Assembly: GCF_022678625.1 (NCBI RefSeq)
Contig: NZ_JALBYQ010000003.1
Span: 62,001-126,000 of the forward strand
Reading direction: 5' to 3'
Length of the DNA: 64,000 nucleotides
DNA from: Aliiroseovarius subalbicans
Lineage (GTDB): Bacteria > Pseudomonadota > Alphaproteobacteria > Rhodobacterales > Rhodobacteraceae
Positions 37,396 through 45,916 of this stretch are shown here, one piece after another. Below the pieces are notes generated by a model. It was not told the DNA's origin. It did no database searches and saw only the letters and a program-made list of their open reading frames with translations. Within the stretch, counting starts at the first letter, position 1. Each line of letters starts with the position of its first letter. A program made the translations under genes and the position numbers.

Positions 37396-37800
37396 ATGCG
37401 CAAACTGACAACATCCGCCGCCGATCTGGTCGCCCGCTCGCGCGCCCGAATCGAGGAAATTGAAACCACGGATCTGATCGCGAAGGTCGGTGACCCGCAG
37501 GTGGTCATCGTCGACCTGCGCGACATTCGCGAACGGCAGCGGTCGGGTTTCATCCCCGGCGCGTTTCACTGCCCGCGCGGCATGGCGGAATTCTGGGTCG
37601 ACCCGGACAGCCCGTATTTCAAGGACGTGTTCGGACAGGACAAGACCTTCGTCTTTCACTGCGCGTCTGGCTGGCGGTCCGCCATCACCGTGGCGCAGTT
37701 GAACGATATGGGGTTTCCCTGCGCCCACCTGCGCGAAGGCTTTTCGACCTGGGAGGCTCAGGGCGGGCCGGTTGAGCGGCCTGACGTGGACTGGACCTAA
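37396..37800 (+). CDS. Rhodanese-like sulfurtransferase domain protein
   Basis: A 134-residue single-domain rhodanese. The active-site loop is FHCASGWRS with the persulfide Cys (CxxGxR form), preceded by VVIVDLRDIRERQRSGFIPG and followed by LREGFSTWEAQGGPVE. Starts at 37396 behind GGAGG; no signal peptide, so cytoplasmic. It probably transfers sulfane sulfur or handles cyanide or thiols; the partner is unknown. Its stop overlaps the convergent GNAT gene by 4 bases. Confidence 0.85.
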   Translation: MRKLTTSAADLVARSRARIEEIETTDLIAKVGDPQVVIVDLRDIRERQRSGFIPGAFHCPRGMAEFWVDPDSPYFKDVFGQDKTFVFHCASGWRSAITVAQLNDMGFPCAHLREGFSTWEAQGGPVERPDVDWT

Positions 37801-38228
37801 AGCGGTTTCACCATCATGACCTTGGACCCGGTGCGGGAAACCTCGCGCCAGCCAAGGTGGTGATACATGGCCACGTTTTCCGGCATCCCGACATGGGTGG
37901 CCAGATGCAGCGCGGTAAACCCCGCGTCTTTGGCAACGCCTTGCACCACGTCGATCAGCGCCCGCGCAATGCCGCGCCCACCGAAATCGGGGTGAACGGC
38001 AAGGTTCACAAGGTGGGCGTAATCCCCCAGCCCCAAAACCGCGCCACCGACCACGGCACCATCGGTTTGCGCCACCCAAACCGATCCCGCCGCGATATCG
38101 TCGGCAAGTCCGCCGCTGACATCCGGCAAGTCAGGCAAAGTCGCGCGCGCCGGGGCATAGGCCGCGTCAATCACATGCGAAAGGGCGCCGGAATCCGACG
38201 CCCCTGCTTTTCTTGTGGTAACGCTCAT
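37797..38228 (-). CDS. GNAT family N-acetyltransferase
   Basis: A 143-residue acetyl-CoA-dependent acetyltransferase. AVHPDFGGRGIARALIDVVQ supplies the Q/RxxGxG/A motif A; VWVAQTDGAVVGGAVLGLGD and LHLATHVGMPENVAMYHHLG complete the fold. The substrate is unknown. Its start overlaps the stop of ctpA by 4 bases on the same strand, so it is the last gene of the gpmI-envC-ctpA unit. Confidence 0.85.
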   Translation of the reverse strand: MSVTTRKAGASDSGALSHVIDAAYAPARATLPDLPDVSGGLADDIAAGSVWVAQTDGAVVGGAVLGLGDYAHLVNLAVHPDFGGRGIARALIDVVQGVAKDAGFTALHLATHVGMPENVAMYHHLGWREVSRTGSKVMMVKPL

Positions 38229-39559
38229 TGCGCCGGCGTGATGGTCGACAGGCCTTTCAGAAGGTCCACCGCATAGGACAGCTGAAAGTCGTCCTTGCGC
38301 AACTTTGCAGCTTCTTCGGCGGCTTCGCGCTCGGATTCGATCTGACGGATCTCATCCTCGCTCAGGCTGTCGTTGTTCAGGCTACCACGCAGGTCGGCCT
38401 CGGTGCGCTGATGCGCCGGGTTCTCCTCGGCATCGTCGCTTACGGGCTGGCGCGGCGGTTGCTGCACCACGATATCGGGGCTGACGCCCAGCGCCTGGAT
38501 CGAACGACCCGACGGCGTGTAATACCGCGCGGTGGTCAGACGCATCGCGCCGCTGCCGCGCATCGGCATCACCGTCTGGACCGAGCCCTTGCCGAAGCTC
38601 TTGGTGCCCACAACGATCGCGCGGCGGTGATCCTGAAGCGCGCCCGCGACGATTTCAGAGGCGGACGCTGATCCGCCGTTGATCAACACGACGATCGGCA
38701 AACCCTGCGCCAGGTCGCCTTCGCGCGCATTCACCCGATCGCTTTCTTCCGGGTTGCGACCCCGGGTCGACACGATCTCACCGCTTTCCAGGAACGCATC
38801 CGACACCGCGATGGCCTGGTTCAGCAGGCCGCCGGGGTTGTTGCGCAGGTCCAGAACGAAGCCTTCGACATTGTCGATCCCGCCCAGGGTCTCGACCTCA
38901 CGCGCCAGGCCATCGGACATGTTGGGATAGGTCTGGTCGTTGAACGTCGTCACGCGCAACACGATCGTGTTGCCCACGCTGCGCGCCGTGGCAGCGGTCA
39001 GCTTGATCGTGTCGCGGATGATCGACACGTCGAAAGGTTCGTCCACGCCTTCGCGCACCACGGTGATGATGATCTCGGACCCGACCGGCCCGCGCATCAG
39101 CTCAACCGCTTCGTCCAGCGTGAGGCCCAGAAGGCCTTCGCCGTCCACGTGGGTGATGAAGTCGCCCGACTGCACCCCGGCGGCGTCCGCGGGGGTGCCA
39201 TCCATCGGCGACACGACCTTCACGAAACCCTCTTCCTGCGTCACCTCGATGCCCAGCCCCCCGAACGACCCACGCGTCTGTACGCGCATGTCCTCGGCGT
39301 CGTCCGGCGGCAGGTAACTGGAATGCGGGTCCAGCGAAATCAGCATGCCGTTGATCGCGGCCTCGATCAGGTCGGCCTCGTCCACGTCCTCGACATATTG
39401 CGACCGGATGCGCTCAAACACGTCGCCGAACAAGTCCAACTGCTCATAGACATTCGTGTTGCGCTCGGCGTTCTGCGCCAGCAACGGTCCGGCCACCTGG
39501 GTGGTCAGCACGGCGCCAGCCAACGTGCCGCCAATCGCGGCCATAACGAATTTCTTCAT
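38225..39559 (-). CDS. ctpA: Carboxy-terminal processing protease (S41 family)
   Basis: A 444-residue periplasmic Ser/Lys protease: an N-terminal signal or anchor (MKKFVMAAIGGTLAGAVLTT), PDZ domain (about 95-165, GSFGGLGIEVTQEEGFVKVV), and the S41 core with the Ser in NGGSASASEIVAGALQDHRR and Lys in VGTKSFGKGSVQT. It trims the C-termini of exported proteins and cell-wall hydrolase factors. Directly downstream of envC (7-base gap), a conserved pairing that ties it to cell separation. Confidence 0.95.
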   Translation of the reverse strand: MKKFVMAAIGGTLAGAVLTTQVAGPLLAQNAERNTNVYEQLDLFGDVFERIRSQYVEDVDEADLIEAAINGMLISLDPHSSYLPPDDAEDMRVQTRGSFGGLGIEVTQEEGFVKVVSPMDGTPADAAGVQSGDFITHVDGEGLLGLTLDEAVELMRGPVGSEIIITVVREGVDEPFDVSIIRDTIKLTAATARSVGNTIVLRVTTFNDQTYPNMSDGLAREVETLGGIDNVEGFVLDLRNNPGGLLNQAIAVSDAFLESGEIVSTRGRNPEESDRVNAREGDLAQGLPIVVLINGGSASASEIVAGALQDHRRAIVVGTKSFGKGSVQTVMPMRGSGAMRLTTARYYTPSGRSIQALGVSPDIVVQQPPRQPVSDDAEENPAHQRTEADLRGSLNNDSLSEDEIRQIESEREAAEEAAKLRKDDFQLSYAVDLLKGLSTITPAQ

Positions 39560-39566
39560 GTCGTTC

Positions 39567-40703
39567 TCAATCCTTGCCTGCCGTGAACCACGCGGTCGGG
39601 TCTACGGGCTGTGAGTTCCGTCTGAGTTCCATATAAAGCGTTTCCGAACGTTCTGCGCCACCTCCATTGGTGGATGAGATCAAAAACGCTTGAGAATCCA
39701 CGGATGTGCCACCCATCAGGCCCACCGCGGCGCCTTTCGGCAGGACTTCGCCCACCACGCCATAGGTCTGGCCCAAGCCGGCCAGCACCAAAAGGAACCC
39801 TTCGCCTGGTTCCAGGATGACCACATTGCCATAGTCCAGCAGCGGGCCAAGGTAACGGATCGTCGCGGACCATGGCGTGGTGACGATCGATAGGGGGCGG
39901 GTGGCCAGCACCAAGCCAGGGCGACGAATGCCCGCCGCGTCGACCTCGTCAAACCTGCGCAGCACCCGGCCCAGGACCGGCATCGCCAGGTTGCCCTTGG
40001 CGGCCGCGAAATCCGGCAGGGTGATCGGTTCTTCAATCCCGTCCAGCTGTACGGATAATAGACCCGAGGCGAAGGCCTCAAGGGTTTCGGCGCTGTTGAT
40101 CAGGCCTTGCACGGCCTCGGGGTCCGCCACGAAACGGCGTGGCAAATCGGTGCGGTCCGAGACCGCTTGCGACAGCTTGGTGCGCGCGTCCTGTACGCCG
40201 GACAGCCCGGTCTCAAGCACCCCCACCGCGCTTTCCTGAAGCGCGCGCAGCACGGCGACCTCCTGTAGCGCGGATTTCAACGCTTCCGCCTCCCGCTGCA
40301 AGGACGGTGCAATTTCCGACAGGATCATACCGGACCGCGCAGTGCCCATCGGGCCGGTCGGGTGCAACAGCAGAAGCGGCGCGGGTGCGGCCTCCATCGC
40401 CTGCAACACGCCCAGAAGCTGCGCCAGACGTTCGCTTTCGGCATCGAACACACCGCGAATGCTGGCTTCTCGAATCGTCGCGCGGCGCAGACCTTCGCGC
40501 ATCGCGGCCAGCCCGGCCTCATAGGCCTGAACGGTCTGGGTCAGAGCAGCGACCCGGTCGCGCGATTTCTCGGCTTCCTGCAAGGCAACCGACGCGGCCT
40601 CAAGCCGGGCCATCGCCGCGCGGGCACTGGCAGCGGGGTCGCTTTCGGCGAAACCCGCAGAGGCCCAGGTGATCACGGCCAGGAGAAACGCGGCGAACTT
40701 CAC
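39567..40703 (-). CDS. envC: Murein hydrolase activator EnvC family protein
   Basis: A 378-residue exported protein: signal peptide (KFAAFLLAVITWASAGFA), coiled coil (about 25-210, with ARLEAASVALQEAEKSRDRV and repeated Gln/Ala/Leu heptads) and a C-terminal LytM-like domain (about 240-375, MPVLGRVLRRFDEV, LDYGNVVILEPGEGFLLVLA). The catalytic zinc-binding His and Asp of M23 peptidases are absent, as in EnvC-type activators that switch on amidases at the septum. Starts with GTG 40703 overlapping the gpmI stop (GTGA). Confidence 0.88.
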   Translation of the reverse strand: MKFAAFLLAVITWASAGFAESDPAASARAAMARLEAASVALQEAEKSRDRVAALTQTVQAYEAGLAAMREGLRRATIREASIRGVFDAESERLAQLLGVLQAMEAAPAPLLLLHPTGPMGTARSGMILSEIAPSLQREAEALKSALQEVAVLRALQESAVGVLETGLSGVQDARTKLSQAVSDRTDLPRRFVADPEAVQGLINSAETLEAFASGLLSVQLDGIEEPITLPDFAAAKGNLAMPVLGRVLRRFDEVDAAGIRRPGLVLATRPLSIVTTPWSATIRYLGPLLDYGNVVILEPGEGFLLVLAGLGQTYGVVGEVLPKGAAVGLMGGTSVDSQAFLISSTNGGGAERSETLYMELRRNSQPVDPTAWFTAGKD

Positions 40704-42220
40704 CTGCGGATCAGGCTTATGCCGGTCATCTCGGGCGGCTGTTCCAGCCCCATCAGCTCCAGCAGCGTGGGGGCCAGATCAGCCAGGCGACCATGGGAGA
40801 GCGTCGCCCCGTTCGGCCCGCCGAACATCACCACCGGCACCAGGTTCGTTGTGTGCGCGGTGTGCGGCCCGTTGGTCGTCTCGTCCCACATGGTTTCGCA
40901 ATTGCCGTGATCGGCAGTGACGATCATCGCCCCCCCGGCGTCCTCAAGTGCGGCCAGAACCTGGCCCAAGCCTTCGTCCACCGCCGCACAGGCCGCCATC
41001 GCCGCCTGAAGGTCGCCGGTATGGCCGACCATGTCGGGGTTGGCATAGTTCGTCACGATCAAGTCGTATCCGTCGCGGATCGCCCCCACGAAATGTTCCG
41101 TTACCTCTGGCGCCGACATTTCTGGTTGCAGGTCATAGGTCGCCACCTTGGGGCTGGCCGCCATATAGCGGTCCTCGCCCTCTTCCGGCGCTTCCTTTCC
41201 GCCGTTCAGAAAGAAGGTGACATGCGGGTATTTCTCGGTCTCGGCCAGGTGAAACTGGCGCAGATCATGCTTCGCCACCCACTCCGCCAACGTGTTCACG
41301 ATGTTACGTTTTGGGAAACAGGTGGTCATGTAGGCGTTGTGGGCGTCGGAATATTCCACCATGCCCAGCACCGCGGCCAGCTTGGGCCGGGCGCCGGTCT
41401 GGAACGCATCAAACCCCGGTTCCCCAATCGCACGCAGGATTTCACGGGCGCGATCGGCGCGGAAGTTGATGAAGAACAGCCCGTCACCGTCCTTCATGCC
41501 CTTATAGCCTTCGGCCACGAAGGGCTCGATAAACTCGTCCTGCTGGCCAAAGTCATAGCACAGGGCGATACCCTCAACCGGATCAGCCATCGCGTCGCCG
41601 TCACCGCGGACAATGGCACCATAGGCCTTGGCGACCCGCTCCCACCGGTTGTCGCGGTCCATCGCGAAATACCGCCCCGACACGCTGACAATGCGCGCCC
41701 CGTCCGGCAGCGCGAGGTCAAATCTGGATACCTGGTCCCAGGCCGAGGTCGGCGGCACATCGCGCCCATCGGTAATCACGTGGATCGCGACCGGCACACC
41801 GGCATCGGTGATCGCCTTTGCGGCGGCCACGATGTGATCTTGATGGCTGTGCACGCCGCCAGGGCTGGTCAGACCCGCCAAATGCGCGACGCCACCCGAG
41901 GCCTTCATGTCGGCGATGAACGTTTGCAGCGCGTCATTTTCGAAGAACGAGCCATCCTCGATCGCCAGGTCGATTTGCCCCAGGTCCATCGCCACCACCC
42001 GGCCCGCGCCGATATTGGTGTGGCCGACCTCGGAATTGCCCATCTGCCCTGTGGGCAGCCCGACGTCCGGCCCATGTGTGATCAGCGTGGAGTTCGGGCA
42101 GGTCGCCATCAGGCGGTCGAAATTGGGAGTGTCGGCCAGCGCGGGGGCGTTGTTCGCCGTCTCCTCGCGCAGGCCCCAGCCATCGAGAATGCACAGAACA
42201 ACAGGTTTGGGCGTGGTCAT
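40700..42220 (-). CDS. gpmI: 2,3-bisphosphoglycerate-independent phosphoglycerate mutase
   Basis: A 506-residue di-manganese enzyme of the alkaline phosphatase superfamily that interconverts 3- and 2-phosphoglycerate. Motifs: VVLCILDGWGLREETANNAP, the catalytic Ser in QMGNSEVGHTNIGAGR (near residue 65), HVITDGRDVPPTSA, ANPDMVGHTGDL and MIVTADHGNCETMWD. Starts at 42220. It heads the gpmI-envC-ctpA-GNAT unit, a grouping frequent in alphaproteobacteria. Confidence 0.96.
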   Translation of the reverse strand: MTTPKPVVLCILDGWGLREETANNAPALADTPNFDRLMATCPNSTLITHGPDVGLPTGQMGNSEVGHTNIGAGRVVAMDLGQIDLAIEDGSFFENDALQTFIADMKASGGVAHLAGLTSPGGVHSHQDHIVAAAKAITDAGVPVAIHVITDGRDVPPTSAWDQVSRFDLALPDGARIVSVSGRYFAMDRDNRWERVAKAYGAIVRGDGDAMADPVEGIALCYDFGQQDEFIEPFVAEGYKGMKDGDGLFFINFRADRAREILRAIGEPGFDAFQTGARPKLAAVLGMVEYSDAHNAYMTTCFPKRNIVNTLAEWVAKHDLRQFHLAETEKYPHVTFFLNGGKEAPEEGEDRYMAASPKVATYDLQPEMSAPEVTEHFVGAIRDGYDLIVTNYANPDMVGHTGDLQAAMAACAAVDEGLGQVLAALEDAGGAMIVTADHGNCETMWDETTNGPHTAHTTNLVPVVMFGGPNGATLSHGRLADLAPTLLELMGLEQPPEMTGISLIRR

Positions 42221-42308
42221 CGAAGGCTCCTCGGAATGCTTGCCCCCTTATCTATTGGCGCAAGGGGAAGGGTGCAACCTTGGCCCTGCGCACGCGTTCG
42301 AGGTGGGG

Positions 42309-42329
42309 CAGATTATTGCAAATAATCTG
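42309..42329. promoter_or_regulatory. AT-rich inverted repeat (operator-like) between gpmI and a GNAT gene
   Basis: CAGATTATT and AATAATCTG are exact inverted repeats separated by GCA, standing out in GC-rich sequence. The site is 89 bases upstream of gpmI (minus) and 82 upstream of the GNAT gene (plus). Symmetry and size fit a dimeric regulator. A second, GC-rich inverted repeat (GCGCGC-TTT-GCGCGC) follows at 42340-42354. Confidence 0.55.
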
Positions 42330-42410
42330 GCTGCCGGTGGCGCGCTTTGCGCGCGCGGGGGGCGCCGGAAGCTCTGGCCTCAAGCCGCCCTTTCACGCTA
42401 GACCCACCCG

Positions 42411-42968
42411 ATGAAACTCACGACTCACCGCACCGTGATCACCCCTGCCCGTCCTGCGGACGCGGCTGCGCTGTCACAGTTCCACACCCGTAATGCAGCG
42501 CACCTGGCCGCCTGGGAGCCCGCGCGGGTCGACGGGTATCACGACCCGGACGCCTGGGCGGACCGACTGGCCGCCGAGGTGCGAGAGATGGAGGCGGACC
42601 GGTCCCTGCGCTGTGTCGTGCGTCTGACGCAAGGCAGTCCGATCATCGCGAACTGCAACCTCAACAATAAAACCCGCGGGGCGTTTCAGGCGGCGCATCT
42701 GGGGTATTCGATCGACGCGGAACATGAGGGTCAGGGTCTCATGTACGAAGCACTGGAGACTTTTCTGGATCATGCGTTCAACGACCGAACGCTGAACCGT
42801 GTGATGGCCAATCACAGGCCCGAAAACACACGCAGCGCCGCGCTTTTGGCCCGGTTGGGGTTCGAGCGCGAAGGGTTTGCTCGCAACTACCTCAAGATTT
42901 CTGGACACTGGCGCGATCATGTTCTGACGTCGATGCTTGCTGAAGACTGGCAGGCGCGGATACGGTGA
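42411..42968 (+). CDS. GNAT acetyltransferase, RimJ/RimL type
   Basis: A 185-residue acetyltransferase resembling ribosomal-protein alanine N-acetyltransferases: an N-terminal TTHRTVITPARPADAAALSQ, then GAFQAAHLGYSIDAEHEGQG and GLMYEALETFLDHAFNDRTL, RVMANHRPENTRSAALLARL and a terminal FEREGFARNYLKISGHWRDH. The last two blocks are typical of RimJ. Substrate not certain. It ends directly against the convergent rlmH stop. Confidence 0.85.
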   Translation: MKLTTHRTVITPARPADAAALSQFHTRNAAHLAAWEPARVDGYHDPDAWADRLAAEVREMEADRSLRCVVRLTQGSPIIANCNLNNKTRGAFQAAHLGYSIDAEHEGQGLMYEALETFLDHAFNDRTLNRVMANHRPENTRSAALLARLGFEREGFARNYLKISGHWRDHVLTSMLAEDWQARIR

Positions 42969-43439
42969 TCACACCCGGTGATACGGGCTGCCCGCCAGGA
43001 TCGACGCGGCGCGGTAGAGCTGTTCGGACAGCATCACGCGGGCCAGCATGTGGGGCCAGACCATCTTGCCAAAGCTCAGTTTGAAATCGGCGCGGGCGCG
43101 CAAGGTCGGGTCGATCCCGTCCGCGCCGCCAATGACAAAGGCCACATCCGAGCGGCCCATGTCGCGCCATGCCCCCAGCTGATTGGCAAAATCGGGTGAG
43201 GTCATCACCTTGCCGCGTTCGTCCATCGCGCAGATCACGGCGCCCTTGGGGATGGCGCGGCCCAGCAGCTCGGCTTCACCCGCCATGCCGCCACCCTTCT
43301 TGTCCTCGACCTCATGCATCTGGGCGGGGCCAAGGCCCAGCGCCCGTCCTGTCCGGTCGAACCGGGTCAGGTAGTCGTCAAGAAGCGTGCGCTCGGGTCC
43401 CGCCCTCAGGCGGCCCACGGCGCAGATGTGGACCTTCAT
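42969..43439 (-). CDS. rlmH: 23S rRNA (pseudouridine1915-N3)-methyltransferase
   Basis: A 156-residue SPOUT-class enzyme methylating Psi1915 of helix 69 on assembled 70S ribosomes. Motifs: MKVHICAVGRLRAGPERTLL, GAVICAMDERGKVMTSPDFA, DVAFVIGGADGIDPTLR (SAM knot) and the C-terminal EQLYRAASILAGSPYHR. It follows rsfS by 12 bases on the same strand, the usual rsfS-rlmH order. Confidence 0.96.
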   Translation of the reverse strand: MKVHICAVGRLRAGPERTLLDDYLTRFDRTGRALGLGPAQMHEVEDKKGGGMAGEAELLGRAIPKGAVICAMDERGKVMTSPDFANQLGAWRDMGRSDVAFVIGGADGIDPTLRARADFKLSFGKMVWPHMLARVMLSEQLYRAASILAGSPYHRV

Positions 43440-43451
43440 GGCGCGGACTGC

Positions 43452-43826
43452 TTAATCGTCGGTCGGCGCGGGGATTGTAGCGCCCGGGTCCATCCACATC
43501 TTTTCAAGCTGATAGAACTCGCGCACTTCCGGCCGGAACACGTGAACGATCACGTCGCCCGCGTCGATCAGGACCCAATCGCCCTGATCCTTGCCTTCGA
43601 CCTTGCAAAAGATCCCAAGCTCCTGCTTCAAGCGGTCCGTCAGCTTCTCGGAAATGGCCGCGACCTGCCGGGACGAACGTCCCGAACACACGACCATGTG
43701 GTCCGCCATCTCTGACTTCCCAGCCAGACTGATGGTCACCACATCTTCCGCCTTGTCGTCTTCAAGAGAGCTGTTGATCCGCTCAAGCAAAGCTTTGCTC
43801 AAATCGGTTTTCGGGGCTGCTGTCAT
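43452..43826 (-). CDS. rsfS: Ribosome silencing factor RsfS
   Basis: A 124-residue product (from MTAAPKTDLSKALLERINSS) of the Iojap/DUF143 family that binds L14 and blocks subunit joining when nutrients run low. Core motifs: DDKAEDVVTISLAGKSEMAD, VVCSGRSSRQVAAISEKL and GDWVLIDAGDVIVHVFRPE. In-frame ATGs at 43901 and 43895 would add about 25 residues but have no ribosome site; 43826 has GGGAG at good spacing and matches family length. A short overlapping frame ends at this start codon. Confidence 0.92.
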   Translation of the reverse strand: MTAAPKTDLSKALLERINSSLEDDKAEDVVTISLAGKSEMADHMVVCSGRSSRQVAAISEKLTDRLKQELGIFCKVEGKDQGDWVLIDAGDVIVHVFRPEVREFYQLEKMWMDPGATIPAPTDD

Positions 43827-43882
43827 CGCAGGCTCCCGTTCGGCCGCATCAGCGCTGGCCTTGGATACATGAGACAGGACAT
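43823..43882 (-). CDS. Possible 19-codon leader ORF coupled to rsfS
   Basis: On the minus strand AAGGAGG-ACA-ATG opens a 19-codon frame (MSCLMYPRPALMRPNGSLR) in a different frame from rsfS. Its TGA overlaps the chosen rsfS ATG (ATGA). The strong ribosome site with no other obvious use is the main support. The spacing is short (3-4 bases), so it is only a candidate for a translated leader controlling rsfS. Confidence 0.25.
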   Translation of the reverse strand: MSCLMYPRPALMRPNGSLR

Positions 43883-43901
43883 TGTCCTCCTTCATCAGCA
43901 C

Positions 43902-44332
43902 ACCGTAGCGCCCCGGTGCTGGGCATGGGAAAACGGTAACACCGGTTCCGCGAAGATTTCAATCATGGCGGGGGTCACGTTCCTGCGAAGGGATGTATTT
44001 GGGCCACGGACCTTGGGTTTGCAAGGGGCAAATCCGCCTGACTGGCAAGGTCTGCCAAGGCGGTAACCCCGCAAAAGACCCCTTTTTGGTTCCGCCCCCT
44101 CGTCAGGCGCGCTTCGCGCACTCTCCCGTGGGGTCGGTGCGGGGCCTCGCTGCGCTCGGCATCCTGTCATCCTACTTCAAGAATCCCGGCCGCAGGGCTG
44201 AAGACACTCTTGAACTATCGGTAACGGTTTTCATGCTTCCCACAGGGATATCTCCGGACAAGTGAAAGTAAGCGCATAGCCAGCCCCGCGCGACGGGGTG
44301 GGTGGGTGGGCGGCGTGCGGGGCTGGCGGGCT
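43902..44332. other. Gene-free region upstream of rsfS and downstream of mscS
   Basis: About 430 bases without a convincing gene. The rsfS promoter should lie in the part nearest 43902. Open frames here lack ribosome sites and look like noise. It contains short GC-rich inverted repeats and, at its end, the G-quadruplex-loop hairpin copy B. CTCGCTGCGCTC at 44146-44157 also occurs near copy C (33274-33285). Confidence 0.6.
44279..44327. repeat. G-quadruplex-loop hairpin, copy B (3' end of mscS)
   Basis: The stem GCCAGCCCCGC (44279-44289) with GCGGGGCTGGC (44317-44327), extended by a G-T and two G-C pairs, surrounds GGGGTGGGTGGGTGGG and flanks matching copy A at 4684-4736. The stems of A and B share no sequence. 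It begins 6 bases after the mscS stop (minus strand), so it probably ends that transcript. Confidence 0.85.
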
Positions 44333-45676
44333 TCAGTCTTTCGCCATGTCGCCGGCTGTATCTCCGTCATCCAACATGCGCACTTCACGCTGCGGGAAGG
44401 GGATCGAGATCCCGTGCTCCTGGAACGCATCCCACAATGCCAGATACACGTTGCCGCGAATGTTGGTCAGGCCACCAGTCGGGTCGTCGATCCAGAACCG
44501 CAGGATGTAATCCACACTGCTGTCACCGAAGCCGACGATATGGCAGACCGGCGGTCGAAAGCTGAGCACCCGGTTCACGCTTTTGGCTGCATCAATCGCG
44601 ATTTTACGGACTTGATGCGGGTCATCGCCATAAGCAATACCGAAAAAGATATCGAGCCGCACAAAGGCATTTGTGTGCGACCAGTTCACCACCTGGCCGG
44701 TGATCAGGTCTTCGTTCGGGATCAGGTATTCCTTGCCGTCCCGCGTCACCACAGAGACATAACGCGCACCCAGCGACTGGATCCAACCAAAGGTTTCGCC
44801 CAGGGAAATCACATCCCCCGGCTTGATCGACTTGTCCAAAAGGATGATCACGCCCGACACCAGGTTCGACACGACCTTTTGCAGACCGAAACCAAGGCCA
44901 ACACCGATGGCACCGGACAGCACCGCTAGGCCGGTCAGGTCCGCCCCGATCGCCTTCAAGCCGATGAAAAACGCCGCGCCATACAAGATCACCTGAAGGA
45001 ACTTGACCACCAGCACCCGCATTGAGGGCGAGATATCTTCGTTCTTCTGCACCTTCGAGGCGGTGGTTTTCGAGGCAAACCGTGCCAGGGCAAACAGCAC
45101 ACCGGTGATGACAAGCGCGCGCAGCACGTCCAGCGACGAGATGCGGAAATCGCCCATCTCGATCGCGATGTTCTCCATCACCTTGCCGACCGCAGTCGTC
45201 AAGCCCAGGTAGTAAACCGTGACGTAGATCCACAAAACCCACATCACCAGTCGGCGCAGGAACCGGTTTTGCAGGAACCAGGCCGCCAACCCGACAAGCA
45301 ACCAGGCGAAGGCGATCGTCGCGGTCAGCGAAATCAGGTAGGAGCGTGATGGCCACGTCACCTCCCGCATCACCGCGACGGTCAGCCAGGCCAGAATGAC
45401 GAACACAAACAACGGGATGCGCTTGCGCAGGTGCACCGCCAGCCGCAGCCGCCATTTCGGCCAACCTTCGCGCGACCGCAGCCAGCCTTCAATCCTGGGG
45501 CGCAGAATCCAGGTGACCGCAAGGGCCACGACAACAAGGCAGGCGATGATCGCGACCTGGTACAAGCGCCAGGGCTGCAGCAGGCTTTGCCCGAAATCGA
45601 CCAGCTCGAACAACAGCCCCTCGATCTGCTCTCGCAGCGTCAGGATCGGTTCGACGATCTCTTCTTCCTGCTCCAT
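44333..45676 (-). CDS. Mechanosensitive channel, MscS family
   Basis: A 447-residue inner-membrane protein. An N-terminal part with extra hydrophobic helices (YQVAIIACLVVVALAVTWIL, IPLFVFVILAWLTVAVM, LTATIAFAWLLVGLAAWFL, LVMWVLWIYVTVYYLGL) precedes the MscS core: pore helix GLAVLSGAIGVGLGFGLQKV, SNLVSGVIILLDKSIKPGD and the beta domain (PNEDLITGQVVNWSHTN). It opens on osmotic downshift. The start at 45676 (MEQEEEIVEPILTLREQIEG) has GGGGG upstream; the frame stays open far upstream into leuC antisense, which is spurious. Confidence 0.92.
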   Translation of the reverse strand: MEQEEEIVEPILTLREQIEGLLFELVDFGQSLLQPWRLYQVAIIACLVVVALAVTWILRPRIEGWLRSREGWPKWRLRLAVHLRKRIPLFVFVILAWLTVAVMREVTWPSRSYLISLTATIAFAWLLVGLAAWFLQNRFLRRLVMWVLWIYVTVYYLGLTTAVGKVMENIAIEMGDFRISSLDVLRALVITGVLFALARFASKTTASKVQKNEDISPSMRVLVVKFLQVILYGAAFFIGLKAIGADLTGLAVLSGAIGVGLGFGLQKVVSNLVSGVIILLDKSIKPGDVISLGETFGWIQSLGARYVSVVTRDGKEYLIPNEDLITGQVVNWSHTNAFVRLDIFFGIAYGDDPHQVRKIAIDAAKSVNRVLSFRPPVCHIVGFGDSSVDYILRFWIDDPTGGLTNIRGNVYLALWDAFQEHGISIPFPQREVRMLDDGDTAGDMAKD

Positions 45677-45916
45677 GCCGCCCCCTTTTTCGCCATACTG
45701 CACCGACGCGCCCGACCCGTCCACCCTTGCGACCAAGGAGGGAACCGGGTATTCCCCCGCCATGACTCGTGTTTTCGATATGGATGACCGCGCGCGCCTG
45801 CCCTGGCGGTTCTTTGGCGCCACGCTGACCATTCTCGCCAGCCTTCGCGGCTGAGCGACCTTAAACGACGACCAAATTTCGCAAGAATTCAAGACACATC
45901 TACGGGAGTAAACCGT

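Noticed and set aside
43895-44170. Minus-strand frame of 91 codons upstream of rsfS
   Set aside because: No ribosome site; it spans GC-rich inverted repeats, and the Pro/Arg-rich product is typical of chance frames in GC-rich gaps.
45762-45854. 30-codon frame upstream of leuC ([20 protein letters not shown]...) as a leucine leader peptide
   Set aside because: It has no leucine run and no ribosome site at usable distance (the nearest AAGGAGG is about 18 bases off), and no attenuator pair was seen after it.
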